From Melaminivora jejuensis (GTDB lineage Bacteria; Pseudomonadota; Gammaproteobacteria; Burkholderiales; Burkholderiaceae_C): a stretch of 64,000 nt of DNA. This document shows positions 39,975 to 48,270 of the stretch, piece after piece. The stretch is from the NCBI RefSeq assembly GCF_017811175.1, contig NZ_JACWIJ010000002.1:1-64000 (forward strand), in the 5' to 3' direction. The first letter of the stretch is position 1, and each line of letters begins with the position of its first letter. The position numbers were made by a program, and so were the translations under genes. The notes under the pieces were generated by a model that saw only the letters and a list, made by a program, of their open reading frames with translations, ran no database searches and had not been told where the DNA came from.

Positions 39975-40207
39975 CTGGCTCGTTCTGCGGGGAACCGGCC
40001 ATTATAAAAATCGTGCCTGTGACCAGTTGTGCCCCGGGCCGGCGCAGCGTTTTCGGGTCGGTTTCGGCGCGCACGATGCGTCTGCTTTTGACAACGACCA
40101 AGGGCAGTGCGCCGGTGCGGCAAGTTGTTGACGCAACAATCTTGCTGCTAGCATCGCCCGGCAACCTCGATTGCAGCGTTTGCCAAAATAGTTACACAGG
40201 GGGCGTC
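39975..40207. promoter_or_regulatory. mrcA/pilM divergent promoter region
   Basis: No coding sequence. Towards pilM there is a TTGACG at 40128 with TAGCAT at 40149 (spacer 15, short of the ideal), and a perfect TTGACA at 40088 without a good -10 partner. These are candidate sigma-70 elements only. Confidence 0.35.
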
Positions 40208-41287
40208 TTGGTCTCAGTGGGATCGTTATTTCGTCGCAAGGCCGCCCCTCTTCTGGGGGTGGACATCAGCTCATCGAGCATCAAGCTGGTGGAGCTCGGA
40301 CAGGCCGGCGATGGTCGGCTGACGCTGGAGCATTGCGCGATGGAGCCGCTCGAACGCGGCTGGATCAGCGACGGCAACATCGAGAAATTCGATGAGGTGG
40401 CCGAAGCCATGCGTCGCCTGGTCAAGAAAAGCGGCAGCCGCACGCGCAACGTCGCCCTGGCCCTGCCACCTTCGGCCGTCATCACCAAGCGCATCGCCCT
40501 GCCCGGTGGCATGAGCGAGCAGGAGCTGGAGGTGCAGGTCGAGTCCGAGGCCAGCCAGTACATCCCGTTCTCGCTCGATGAGGTCAGCCTGGATTTTTGC
40601 GTCATCGGCCCGGCCAAGAACTCCCCGGGCGACGATGAGGTGCTGATCGCCGCCTCGCGCAAGGAGAAGGTGCAGGATCGCCAGGGCCTGGCCGAGGCCG
40701 CCGGGCTCAGGCCGGTCATCGTCGATATCGAATCCCACGCCGCGCGCCTGGCGGCGGCCCGCCTGATCCAGGCGCTGCCCGGCGGCAGCCAGGATGCCGT
40801 CATTGCCCTGTTCGAGGTCGGCGCGCTTACCACCAGCTTGCAGGTCATCCGCAACGACGATGTGCTGTACGAGCGCGACCAAGCCTTCGGCGGCGCCCAG
40901 CTGACCCAGCTGCTCATGCGCCAGTATGGCTTTTCGCAGGAAGAGGCGGAAGACAAGAAGCGCAGCGGCGAGCTGCCCGAAGACTATGGCTCGGCTGTGC
41001 TGCGTCCCTTCGTGGACAGCCTGGCGCAGGAATTCGCCCGGGCGCTGCAGTTCTTCTTCACCAGCACGCCCTTTCACCGGGTCGATCACATCCTGCTGGC
41101 CGGCGGCTCGGCGGCCCTGCACGGCCTGCCCGAGCAGGTCATCCAGACCACCGGCTCGGCCTGCAGCGTGGTCAATCCCTTCGACGACATGGAAATCGGC
41201 GGCTCCATCCGCCTGAAGAAACTCATGCGCGAAGCGCCCTCCTACCTGACTGCCTGCGGTCTGGCCATGCGGAGGTTCCTGCAGTGA
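40208..41287 (+). CDS. pilM: Type IV pilus assembly protein PilM
   Basis: Intact, 359 residues. No ATG fits: the first candidates in frame are TTG at 40208 (after CACAGGGGGCG) and GTG at 40217. TTG is preferred because it gives MVSVGSLFRRKAAPLLGVDI, matching the conserved PilM N-terminus, and has the better ribosome-binding site. The actin-like fold is shown by VDISSSSIKLVELGQ and the late ILLAGGSAALHGLPE. PilM is a cytoplasmic protein that binds the PilN tail. It overlaps pilN by 4 bases. Confidence 0.93.
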   Translation: MVSVGSLFRRKAAPLLGVDISSSSIKLVELGQAGDGRLTLEHCAMEPLERGWISDGNIEKFDEVAEAMRRLVKKSGSRTRNVALALPPSAVITKRIALPGGMSEQELEVQVESEASQYIPFSLDEVSLDFCVIGPAKNSPGDDEVLIAASRKEKVQDRQGLAEAAGLRPVIVDIESHAARLAAARLIQALPGGSQDAVIALFEVGALTTSLQVIRNDDVLYERDQAFGGAQLTQLLMRQYGFSQEEAEDKKRSGELPEDYGSAVLRPFVDSLAQEFARALQFFFTSTPFHRVDHILLAGGSAALHGLPEQVIQTTGSACSVVNPFDDMEIGGSIRLKKLMREAPSYLTACGLAMRRFLQ

Positions 41288-41919
41288 TCCTGATCAACCT
41301 GCTGCCGCATCGCGAGGCAGCACGCAAACGCCGCCGCGAGACCTTCCAGGTTGTCATGTTCGCCTCCGCCCTGGGCGGCCTGGCGATCGCCGCACTGATC
41401 TACCTGTGGTTCCAGGCCCACATCGCCGAGCAGCAAGGGCGCAACGAACTGCTGCGCAGCGAGATCAAGCTGCTGGAAGGGCAGATCAAGGAGATCGCCA
41501 GCATCGAGGAGGAAATCACCGCCCTGCAGGCGCGCCAGAAGGCGGTGGAAGACCTGCAGGCCGACCGCAACCTGCCAGTCCACATGCTCAACGAACTGGT
41601 GGCCCAGCTGCCCGATGGCGTGTACATCACCAGTCTCAAGCAGGGCAACGAGGTCGTGACCATGCAGGGCATGGCCCAGTCCAACGAGCGCGTGTCGGAG
41701 ATGCTGCGCAACTTCTCCGACAACACGCCCTGGTTCACCAAGCCCGAGCTGGTGGAGATCGTTGCCGCCAACGTGTCCCTGACCCCCAAGGATCAGCGCC
41801 GCGTGGCTTCCTTCAACCTGCGCTTCAGGCTGGTGCGCAGCGCCAGCAAGCAGGACGCTGCCGGCCAGCCAGCGGCCGGCGGCAAGCCGGCTGCCGGTGG
41901 CAAGCCGGCCAGCAAGTGA
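41284..41919 (+). CDS. pilN: Type IV pilus inner-membrane protein PilN
   Basis: Intact, 211 residues. The PilM-binding N-terminus ILINLLPHREAARKRRRETF is diagnostic. One membrane helix (about 22-42) and a periplasmic coiled coil (IKEIASIEEEITALQARQKA) precede the ferredoxin-like core. The C-terminus has a low-complexity repeat of AAGGKPAAGGKPASK type. It heterodimerises with PilO. Confidence 0.94.
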   Translation: MILINLLPHREAARKRRRETFQVVMFASALGGLAIAALIYLWFQAHIAEQQGRNELLRSEIKLLEGQIKEIASIEEEITALQARQKAVEDLQADRNLPVHMLNELVAQLPDGVYITSLKQGNEVVTMQGMAQSNERVSEMLRNFSDNTPWFTKPELVEIVAANVSLTPKDQRRVASFNLRFRLVRSASKQDAAGQPAAGGKPAAGGKPASK

Positions 41920-41931
41920 GTGACCAGACAG

Positions 41932-42618
41932 ATGGCGACACGCACCGTTCCCAAGCTGGACTTTGCCGATCTGCAGGATCGCCTGCAGCGGCAGTTCCAG
42001 AACCTCGACTCCAAGGATCCCTCCCTGTGGCCCATCGTGCCGCGCGTGTTGCTGTGCCTGTTCATCGCAGCCGGCGTGGCCACTTTCTCCTGGTTCTTCA
42101 AGCTGACCGACTACGAAGAGGAACTGGCCGCCGAGCGCGCCACCGAGCAGACCCTGCGCACGGACTACCAGAAGAAGCTGGTCAAGGCCGTCAGCCTGGA
42201 CATGCTCAAGAAGCAGCGCGAGCAGGTGCAGCAGTACGTGATCCAGCTGGAAAAGCAGTTGCCCAGCAAGGCCGAGATGTCGGCGCTGCTGTCCGACATC
42301 AACCAGGCCGGCCTGGGCCGCAACCTGCAGTTCGAGCTGTTCCGCCCGGATCAGATCGTGGTCAAGGACTACTACGCCGAGCTGCCCATCTCGATCCGCA
42401 TCATCGGGCGCTACCACGACATCGGCGCCTTCGCCGCCGACGTGGCCAACCTCTCGCGCATCGTCACGCTGAACAACATTTCGCTAGTGCCGGTGGCCAA
42501 GGAGGGCGGCGGCAACCTGACGCTGGAGGCCACGGCGCGCACCTTCCGCTACCTCGATCCCGAAGAGATCCAGGCCCAGAAGGACGCCACCAAGAAAAAG
42601 AAGGCGGGCGCCAAATGA
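41932..42618 (+). CDS. pilO: Type IV pilus inner-membrane protein PilO
   Basis: Intact, 228 residues from ATG at 41932; a GTG at 41920 is in frame and directly follows the pilN stop, adding four residues. The features are a cytoplasmic N-terminus (VPKLDFADLQDRLQRQFQNL), one membrane helix around residues 36-55, a coiled coil (LKKQREQVQQYVIQLEKQLP) and the SIRIIGRYHDIGAFAADVAN core. It forms the alignment complex with PilN and PilP. Confidence 0.93.
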   Translation: MATRTVPKLDFADLQDRLQRQFQNLDSKDPSLWPIVPRVLLCLFIAAGVATFSWFFKLTDYEEELAAERATEQTLRTDYQKKLVKAVSLDMLKKQREQVQQYVIQLEKQLPSKAEMSALLSDINQAGLGRNLQFELFRPDQIVVKDYYAELPISIRIIGRYHDIGAFAADVANLSRIVTLNNISLVPVAKEGGGNLTLEATARTFRYLDPEEIQAQKDATKKKKAGAK

Positions 42619-43181
42619 CGGGCGGCAAGAACCGGATGCTGCCGCTGGCAGCCCTGCCGCTGGCGTTGCTGCTGGCGGGTTGCAGCAGTGACGGCCAGGA
42701 CGACCTGCGCGGCTGGATGCGGCAGTTGCGCAGCACCACCAAGCCACGCACCCTGGAGCTCACCGAGCCCAAGCAGTTCGTGCCCAGCGACTACGGGGCC
42801 GAGGGCAGCTCCGACCCCTTCAACCCGCAGAAGCTGACCCAGGCACTGCGCCGGGACTCCTCGCAGTCGGTGGCCAACGTGTCGCTGATAGCGCCCGAGA
42901 TGGCGCGGCGCAAGCAGCCGCTGGAGGCCTATCCGCTGGATGCCATCAAGATGGTCGGCAGCCTGAACAAGGAAGGCACGCCGACAGCCCTGGTCAGCGT
43001 GGACAAGCTGCTGTACCAGGTGCGCGTAGGCAATTACCTGGGGCAGAACTACGGAAAAATCATGGCCATCAACGAAACCTCGATGGATCTGCGCGAGGTG
43101 GTGCAGGACTCATCGGGCGACTGGATCGAGCGCCCGACCAAGATCGAACTGCAAGAGGCAAGTGGGGAGAAGAAACAATGA
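42615..43181 (+). CDS. pilP: Type IV pilus lipoprotein PilP
   Basis: Intact, 188 residues. Lipoprotein signal MLPLAALPLALLLAGC follows a short basic start. The disordered linker and C-terminal homology region (YPLDAIKMVGSLNKEGTPTA and VRVGNYLGQNYGKIMAINET) dock to the PilQ secretin. It overlaps both pilO and pilQ by 4 bases. Confidence 0.94.
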   Translation: MTGGKNRMLPLAALPLALLLAGCSSDGQDDLRGWMRQLRSTTKPRTLELTEPKQFVPSDYGAEGSSDPFNPQKLTQALRRDSSQSVANVSLIAPEMARRKQPLEAYPLDAIKMVGSLNKEGTPTALVSVDKLLYQVRVGNYLGQNYGKIMAINETSMDLREVVQDSSGDWIERPTKIELQEASGEKKQ

Positions 43182-45415
43182 TCGGCTCGACAACACGTCT
43201 GCATCAGCGCCTGCGGCTTGCCGCCGTCGCCCTGGCCGCCGTCCTGGGGGCTGCGGGGGTGCAGGCCCGGCCCAGCATCGAATCGGTCACGGCTTATCTG
43301 CAGGGCGGGACGGAGGTGCTGCGCATCGAACTCACCGAGCCCCTGACGGAAGCCCCGGCAGGCTTCGCCACCCAAAGTCCGGCGCGCATCGCACTCGACT
43401 TCCCCGGCGTGGGCAATGCCACCGGGCGCTCGCTGGTGGAGGTCAACCAGGGCAACATCCGGACAGCCAACATCGTGCAGACCGAGGAGCGCGCCCGGGT
43501 GGTGCTCAACCTCAGGCAGACCGCGACCTACAGCACCCAGATGCAGGGGCGCACGGTGCTGGTGACGCTGGACGCCGTGGCCGGCACCTCGGCAGCGGCC
43601 TCGCCCAGCGCCGAGCGCACGGTGTTTGCCGAAGGGCACAACGCCGATGTGCTGGCGCTGCGCGATCTGGACTTCAGGCGCAGCCCCGATGGCGCGGGCC
43701 GGGTGGTGGTGGCGCTGGCCAACAACCAGGTCGGCGTCGATCTGCAGCAGCAGGGCAAGGGGCTGGTGGTGGAATTCCTGCGCTCCTCGCTGCCCGAAGG
43801 GCTGCGCCGCCGCCTCGATGTGTCCGACTTCGGCACGCCCGTGCAGACCATCAGCGCCACGCAGCAGGGCGAGCGTGTGCGCGTGCTCATCGAGCCGACG
43901 GGGGAATGGGAGCACAGTGCCTACCAAAGCGACAACCAGTTCGTGGTCGAGGTGCGGCCCAAGAAGATTGACCTGAACAAACTCAGCCAAGGCCCGCGCT
44001 ACACCGGCGAGAAGCTGTCGCTGAACTTCCAGAACATCGACGTGCGCTCGCTCCTGCAGGTCATTGCCGACTTCACCAACTTCAACATCGTCACCTCCGA
44101 CACCGTGACCGGCGCGCTGACGCTGCGCCTGAAGGACGTGCCCTGGGATCAGGCGCTGCAGATCATCATGGAGGCCAAGGGCCTGGGGATGCGCAAGTCG
44201 GGCACCGTGCTGTGGATCGCCCCCAAGGACGAGATCGACGAGCGCACCAAGAAGGACTACGAGGCCACCCAGGCCCTGCAGCGGCTCGAACCCCTGCGCA
44301 CCCAGGCCTTCCAGCTCAACTACGCCAAGGCGTCGGACATCGCGCCGCGCCTGACGGCCACTTCCGGCGGCAGCGGCGGCGGTGGTGGTGCCACTAGCGC
44401 AGCGGGCACTTCGCCGACAGCCTCCACGCCGGGCGCACGCTTTTTGTCGCCACGCGGCAGCGCCATCGACGAGCCGCGCACCAACCAGATCTTCGTGACC
44501 GACACCGCTGCCAAGCTCGAAGAAGTGCGCCTGCTGCTGCAGACCCTGGACGTGCCGGTGCGCCAGGTCATGATCGAGGCGCGCATCGTCGAGGCGCGCG
44601 ACACCTTTGGGCGCTCGCTGGGGGTGCGGCTGGGCGGCGGCGACCTGCGTGCCCAAAGGGGTGGCGACGGCGGCTACAGCATCGGCGGGGGCAACCGCCT
44701 GGCAATTGGCACCGGCTACGACAACGCGACTGGCTCCACTGGCTTCCAGTCCGGGGCGGGTATGAACATCAGCGGCGTGAAGCCGGGCGGCAAGGAGGGG
44801 GAAGGTCCCAGCACCACTGGCACTTTCCTGAACCTGCCGGCAGCCTTGTCCGGAGTGGGCGGGATCGGCTCCTTTGCCCTGTCGATCTTCAGCCCGGCAG
44901 CCAATCGCTTCCTGACCCTGGAGTTGTCTGCCATGGAGGCCGATGGCCAGGGCAAGATCGTCTCCAGCCCGCGCCTGGTGACGGCCGACCAGGTCAAGGC
45001 ACTGATCGAGCAGGGCACCGAATATCCGTATGTGGTGATATCCGACAGGGGTGCCAATACGGTCTGGAGGAAGGCGGTGCTCAAGCTGGAGGTGACCCCG
45101 CAGATCACCCCCGAGGGCAACATCATCATGGACCTGGACATCAGCAAGGACGCCCGGGGCGAGCGCACCGAGCAGGGCCTGGCCATCGATACCAAGCATG
45201 TCATCACCCAGGTGCTGGTGGAAAACGGTGGTACCGTGGTGATTGGCGGCATCTTCGAAATGGAAGAAACCTCGCAGGAAGAGAAAATCCCGCTGCTGGG
45301 TGATGTTCCGGTAGTGGGCAATCTCTTCAAATCCCGCACCAAGGAATCCACCAAGCGGGAAATGCTGGTCTTCATCACCCCCAAGGTGATTACTGATCGT
45401 GGATCTGTGCGTTAA
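43178..45415 (+). CDS. pilQ: Type IV pilus secretin PilQ
   Basis: Intact, 745 residues with a signal peptide ending AGVQA. Two AMIN domains (about 28-250) bind peptidoglycan. The secretin/TonB short domain starts near LSLNFQNIDVRSLLQVIADF, followed by an N1 domain with Gly/Ser-rich insert and the secretin domain (VPVRQVMIEARIVEARDTFG to GDVPVVGNLFKSRTKESTKR). It forms the outer-membrane pore for the pilus. The last 150-200 bases already have lower GC, at the edge of the adjacent low-GC segment. Confidence 0.95.
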   Translation: MIGSTTRLHQRLRLAAVALAAVLGAAGVQARPSIESVTAYLQGGTEVLRIELTEPLTEAPAGFATQSPARIALDFPGVGNATGRSLVEVNQGNIRTANIVQTEERARVVLNLRQTATYSTQMQGRTVLVTLDAVAGTSAAASPSAERTVFAEGHNADVLALRDLDFRRSPDGAGRVVVALANNQVGVDLQQQGKGLVVEFLRSSLPEGLRRRLDVSDFGTPVQTISATQQGERVRVLIEPTGEWEHSAYQSDNQFVVEVRPKKIDLNKLSQGPRYTGEKLSLNFQNIDVRSLLQVIADFTNFNIVTSDTVTGALTLRLKDVPWDQALQIIMEAKGLGMRKSGTVLWIAPKDEIDERTKKDYEATQALQRLEPLRTQAFQLNYAKASDIAPRLTATSGGSGGGGGATSAAGTSPTASTPGARFLSPRGSAIDEPRTNQIFVTDTAAKLEEVRLLLQTLDVPVRQVMIEARIVEARDTFGRSLGVRLGGGDLRAQRGGDGGYSIGGGNRLAIGTGYDNATGSTGFQSGAGMNISGVKPGGKEGEGPSTTGTFLNLPAALSGVGGIGSFALSIFSPAANRFLTLELSAMEADGQGKIVSSPRLVTADQVKALIEQGTEYPYVVISDRGANTVWRKAVLKLEVTPQITPEGNIIMDLDISKDARGERTEQGLAIDTKHVITQVLVENGGTVVIGGIFEMEETSQEEKIPLLGDVPVVGNLFKSRTKESTKREMLVFITPKVITDRGSVR

Positions 45416-45432
45416 TTCATAAGGTGAGAACA

Positions 45433-46977
45433 ATGAAAATCATAGGAAAAATTGCAGCGTGCTTATCCTTCACGTTGTTGGCCGCTTGTGGTGGCGGCGG
45501 CGGAGATCCGGGAGGGTCTGGAAATTCTAGTGGTGAGGGAGGTACGTCAGTCAATGCCATCGTCAATGTCCAGACTTTCAAGGGAGAGGGTCAGGGCGCA
45601 GCTCCTGTAAATTCCTTTTCTTCTTCAGAACTGGACGCCCATGTCAAGGCTACGGTCAAGGACAGGGCTGGCAATCCGATCCCGGGGACGGTCGTTACCT
45701 TCTCTCAAGAAGGCTCTGCATTGCTGGAGTTCATCCCGGAATCTGCCACTGCCTTGACGAACAAGGATGGGGTTGCCGAGGTTGATGTCAAAGCCAAGGA
45801 TGCACAGGCTCTAGGCGCAACCCAAATTGTCGCCACTGTGAAAGTCGTGGATAGAACTGGCCAGGAAAAGGTGGCAACAGGACGGCAAAGCGTATCAGTT
45901 TCCCCTACAGTGGTTGCTGATCCACAAGCTGCCGCTGCGGCCATCAATTTCAGCAAGGCTAATCCCTCCGACAGCTCCATCGTCATTGCCGGCTCTGGCG
46001 GGAATGGCAGGTCGGAGACCGCATTGCTCACCTTTACCGTGGTCGATGGGCAAGGCTCGCCTCTCAAGGGAGTAGTGGTTGACTTCAATGTTGTGCCTGC
46101 AGGCAGCGTCAACCTACTTACCACGCAAGGTACTACAAACTCTGCTGGAGAAATTACGGTATCCGTATCTTCGAAGGAAAATCCGGTTTCTGTCATTGTC
46201 AATGCTAGGGTGCGAGAACGCAATATCAGCACGCAATCTGACACCTTGACTGTCACTACGGATATCGCCACACAACGCGGTTTCGATCTTTCGGCTTCCA
46301 AATACAATATGGATTTCGATTTGTCTGGCGATAGTTCGACCATCAATGTGATGGTAGTGGACAGGAACGGAAACCCTGTTGCCGACGGCTTGGCTGTTGT
46401 CGCGCAAGCTGATTACGGACGCGTTGGCACCTCTGGGCGTGGTGGCTGCACCACGGTGAATGGTAAATGTTCGGTGCAGTATGAAGTGCAGAATCCACGG
46501 CCACTTGACGGTGTGCCCGTGAATGTGCTGTTTTCTACGCAAACAGGGCAGGGAGAAAGGATCACCGATTCTCTAAGACTGTGGGTGACTTCGGTGGGTT
46601 GGCTCGATTTTTATGCGGATCGCAACAGCACTACTCCCATTACAGCTCCTATCAACTTGAGTCTGGTTGATGCAAAGACATGTAAATTCAGCGGTTTTGT
46701 ACTGTGGCTGGGAACGGAAAAAGGTTTTCCAGCTCCTGCAGGTACAGTTATCACTGCCAGGTCACGTAGCGAATTGGCCAATCCAGCCGTTGTGGCAGGC
46801 TCTCCGACGCTTGATTCCCCTGGGATTAGAAATTTGGTGGAATTTTCTGCAACCGGCAAGCCTGACAATCCTGCAGGTGTTGACAATTGGGTGGTGCAAT
46901 TCACGGCAGGCCCCAGCAAAACTGTGTATGCAGTAAATCTGGCAGTTAGCGTCCCTGCCTGCCCCAAAGTGGATTGA
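45433..46977 (+). CDS. Ig-like (Big_1-type) repeat lipoprotein, low GC
   Basis: 514 residues from ATG at 45433 (AAGGTGAG upstream; GTG at 45424 is an alternative). The lipoprotein signal MKIIGKIAACLSFTLLAAC ends in lipobox LAAC and is followed by a Gly-rich linker (GGGGGDPGGSGNSSGEGG). Three Ig-like repeats follow with phrases such as VKDRAGNPIPGTVVTFSQEG plus TNKDGVAEVDV, VDGQGSPLKGVVVDFNVVPA plus TNSAGEITVSV, and VDRNGNPVADGLAVVAQADY. These match the Big_1 (intimin/invasin) type. The base composition is clearly lower in GC than both neighbours, suggesting transfer or fast evolution. It is probably surface-exposed on the outer membrane; a pilus-associated or adhesive role is inferred from position only. 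Confidence 0.75.
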   Translation: MKIIGKIAACLSFTLLAACGGGGGDPGGSGNSSGEGGTSVNAIVNVQTFKGEGQGAAPVNSFSSSELDAHVKATVKDRAGNPIPGTVVTFSQEGSALLEFIPESATALTNKDGVAEVDVKAKDAQALGATQIVATVKVVDRTGQEKVATGRQSVSVSPTVVADPQAAAAAINFSKANPSDSSIVIAGSGGNGRSETALLTFTVVDGQGSPLKGVVVDFNVVPAGSVNLLTTQGTTNSAGEITVSVSSKENPVSVIVNARVRERNISTQSDTLTVTTDIATQRGFDLSASKYNMDFDLSGDSSTINVMVVDRNGNPVADGLAVVAQADYGRVGTSGRGGCTTVNGKCSVQYEVQNPRPLDGVPVNVLFSTQTGQGERITDSLRLWVTSVGWLDFYADRNSTTPITAPINLSLVDAKTCKFSGFVLWLGTEKGFPAPAGTVITARSRSELANPAVVAGSPTLDSPGIRNLVEFSATGKPDNPAGVDNWVVQFTAGPSKTVYAVNLAVSVPACPKVD

Positions 46978-46991
46978 TTTAATATTTGATA

Positions 46992-47020
46992 AAAAAGGCC
47001 CGGATTTTCCGGGCCTTTTT
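46992..47020 (+). terminator. Intrinsic terminator after the Ig-like lipoprotein
   Basis: AAAAAGGCCCGG-ATTTT-CCGGGCCTTTTT, a perfect 12-bp stem with T-run, 14 bases after the stop. It ends the pilM-to-lipoprotein transcript, so aroB needs its own promoter. Confidence 0.93.
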
Positions 47021-47036
47021 CAATAAAGAAAATTCA

Positions 47037-48151
47037 ATGATGTTGAGTTCTTCTGGAAAAATAACGATCGACCTTGGGCGGCGTAGTTATGCAATAAATG
47101 TAGGGAGTGAACTGCTCGCCTATTTGGCAAAAAAAGCGGATCAAGTCTTCCCCCCCGCCACCTCCGCCCTCATCGTCACCAACACCACCATCGCCCCCCT
47201 GTACGGCCAGGCCCTGGCCGACGCCCTCGCCCCTACTACCCGCACGTCCACACCGTCACCCTCCCCGATGGCGAGGAGCACAAGACCTGGCAGACCCTGA
47301 ACCTGATCTTCGACGCCCTGTTGACCCACGGCTGCGACCGCAAGGTGGTTTTGTACGCCCTGGGCGGCGGCGTGATCGGCGACATGACCGGCTTTGCCGC
47401 CGCCTGCTACATGCGCGGGGTGGATTTCGTGCAGGTGCCCACGACGCTGCTGGCGCAGGTGGACTCCAGCGTCGGCGGCAAGACCGGCATCAACCACCCG
47501 CTGGGCAAGAACATGGTCGGCGCCTTCCACCAGCCGCGCTTGGTGATCTGCGATCTGTCCACCCTGAACACCCTGCCCACGCGCGAGCTGGCTGCCGGCA
47601 TTGCCGAGGTCATCAAGTACGGCCCGATTGCCGACATGGCCTTCTTCGCCTGGCTGGAGGAGCACATGGACGCCCTGCTGGCGCGCGAGCCGCAGGCGCT
47701 GGCCCACGCCGTGCAGCGCAGTTGCGAGATCAAGGCCGAGGTGGTGGGCGCCGACGAGCGCGAGGCCGGCCTGCGCGCCATCCTGAACTTCGGCCACACC
47801 TTCGGCCACGCCATCGAGGCCGGCCTGGGCTACGGCCAGTGGCTGCATGGCGAGGGCGTGGCCGCCGGGATGGTCATGGCGGCCGAGCTGTCGCAGCGCC
47901 TGGGCCTGGTCGATGCCGCCTTCGTGCAGCGCTTGCGCCGCCTGATCGAGCGCGCCGGCCTGCCCGTGCGCGGCCCGGTGCTCGACGCCCGGGACAACGC
48001 CGCCCGCTACCTGGAGCTGATGCGCGTGGACAAGAAGGCCGAGGCCGGCGCCATCCGCTTCGTGCTGATCGAGCAGCCGGGCCGCGCCGTGCTGCGCCCG
48101 GCGCCCGATGCGCTGGTGCGCGAAGTCATCGACACCTGCTGCGCTGGCTGA
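47037..48151 (+). CDS. aroB: 3-dehydroquinate synthase, one frameshift
   Basis: About 370 residues. Start at 47037 (ATGATG; 47040 equally possible). The frame breaks near 47232: LADALA continues as [20 protein letters not shown] only if one C is restored in the run at 47227-47232. Hallmarks are [40 protein letters not shown], the metal-binding [11 protein letters not shown] and [13 protein letters not shown]. It makes dehydroquinate in the shikimate pathway. The first 33 codons have the low-GC composition of the upstream lipoprotein gene and the rest is GC-rich. aroK, which usually precedes aroB here, is absent. Confidence 0.9.
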
Positions 48152-48218
48152 TCGGGGCCGGGCTGCCTGGGTGCGGTGCGGCTGCGCTACGTCGAAAGTC
48201 AAAAGCTGTTTTGCTATT

Positions 48219-48270
48219 GTTAAAGTAGCTGTTAGCGCTTGCTGGGTAAGGGTTTGAGGCCAAAATGACC
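48219..48270 (+). repeat. Dispersed AGCGCTTG intergenic repeat, copy 10
   Basis: AAAGTAGCTGTTAGCGCTTG then CTGGGTAAGGGTTTGAGGCC and AAAATGACC. The ATG near its right end (48265) is the apparent dgt start codon. Confidence 0.92.

Noticed and set aside
43049..45433. A 794-codon open frame on the minus strand.
   Set aside because: Shadow of pilQ; no recognisable motif.
45433..46977. Phage tail or intimin-type autotransporter.
   Set aside because: A lipobox replaces the needed beta-barrel and there are no phage genes; a lipoprotein with Ig-like repeats fits better.
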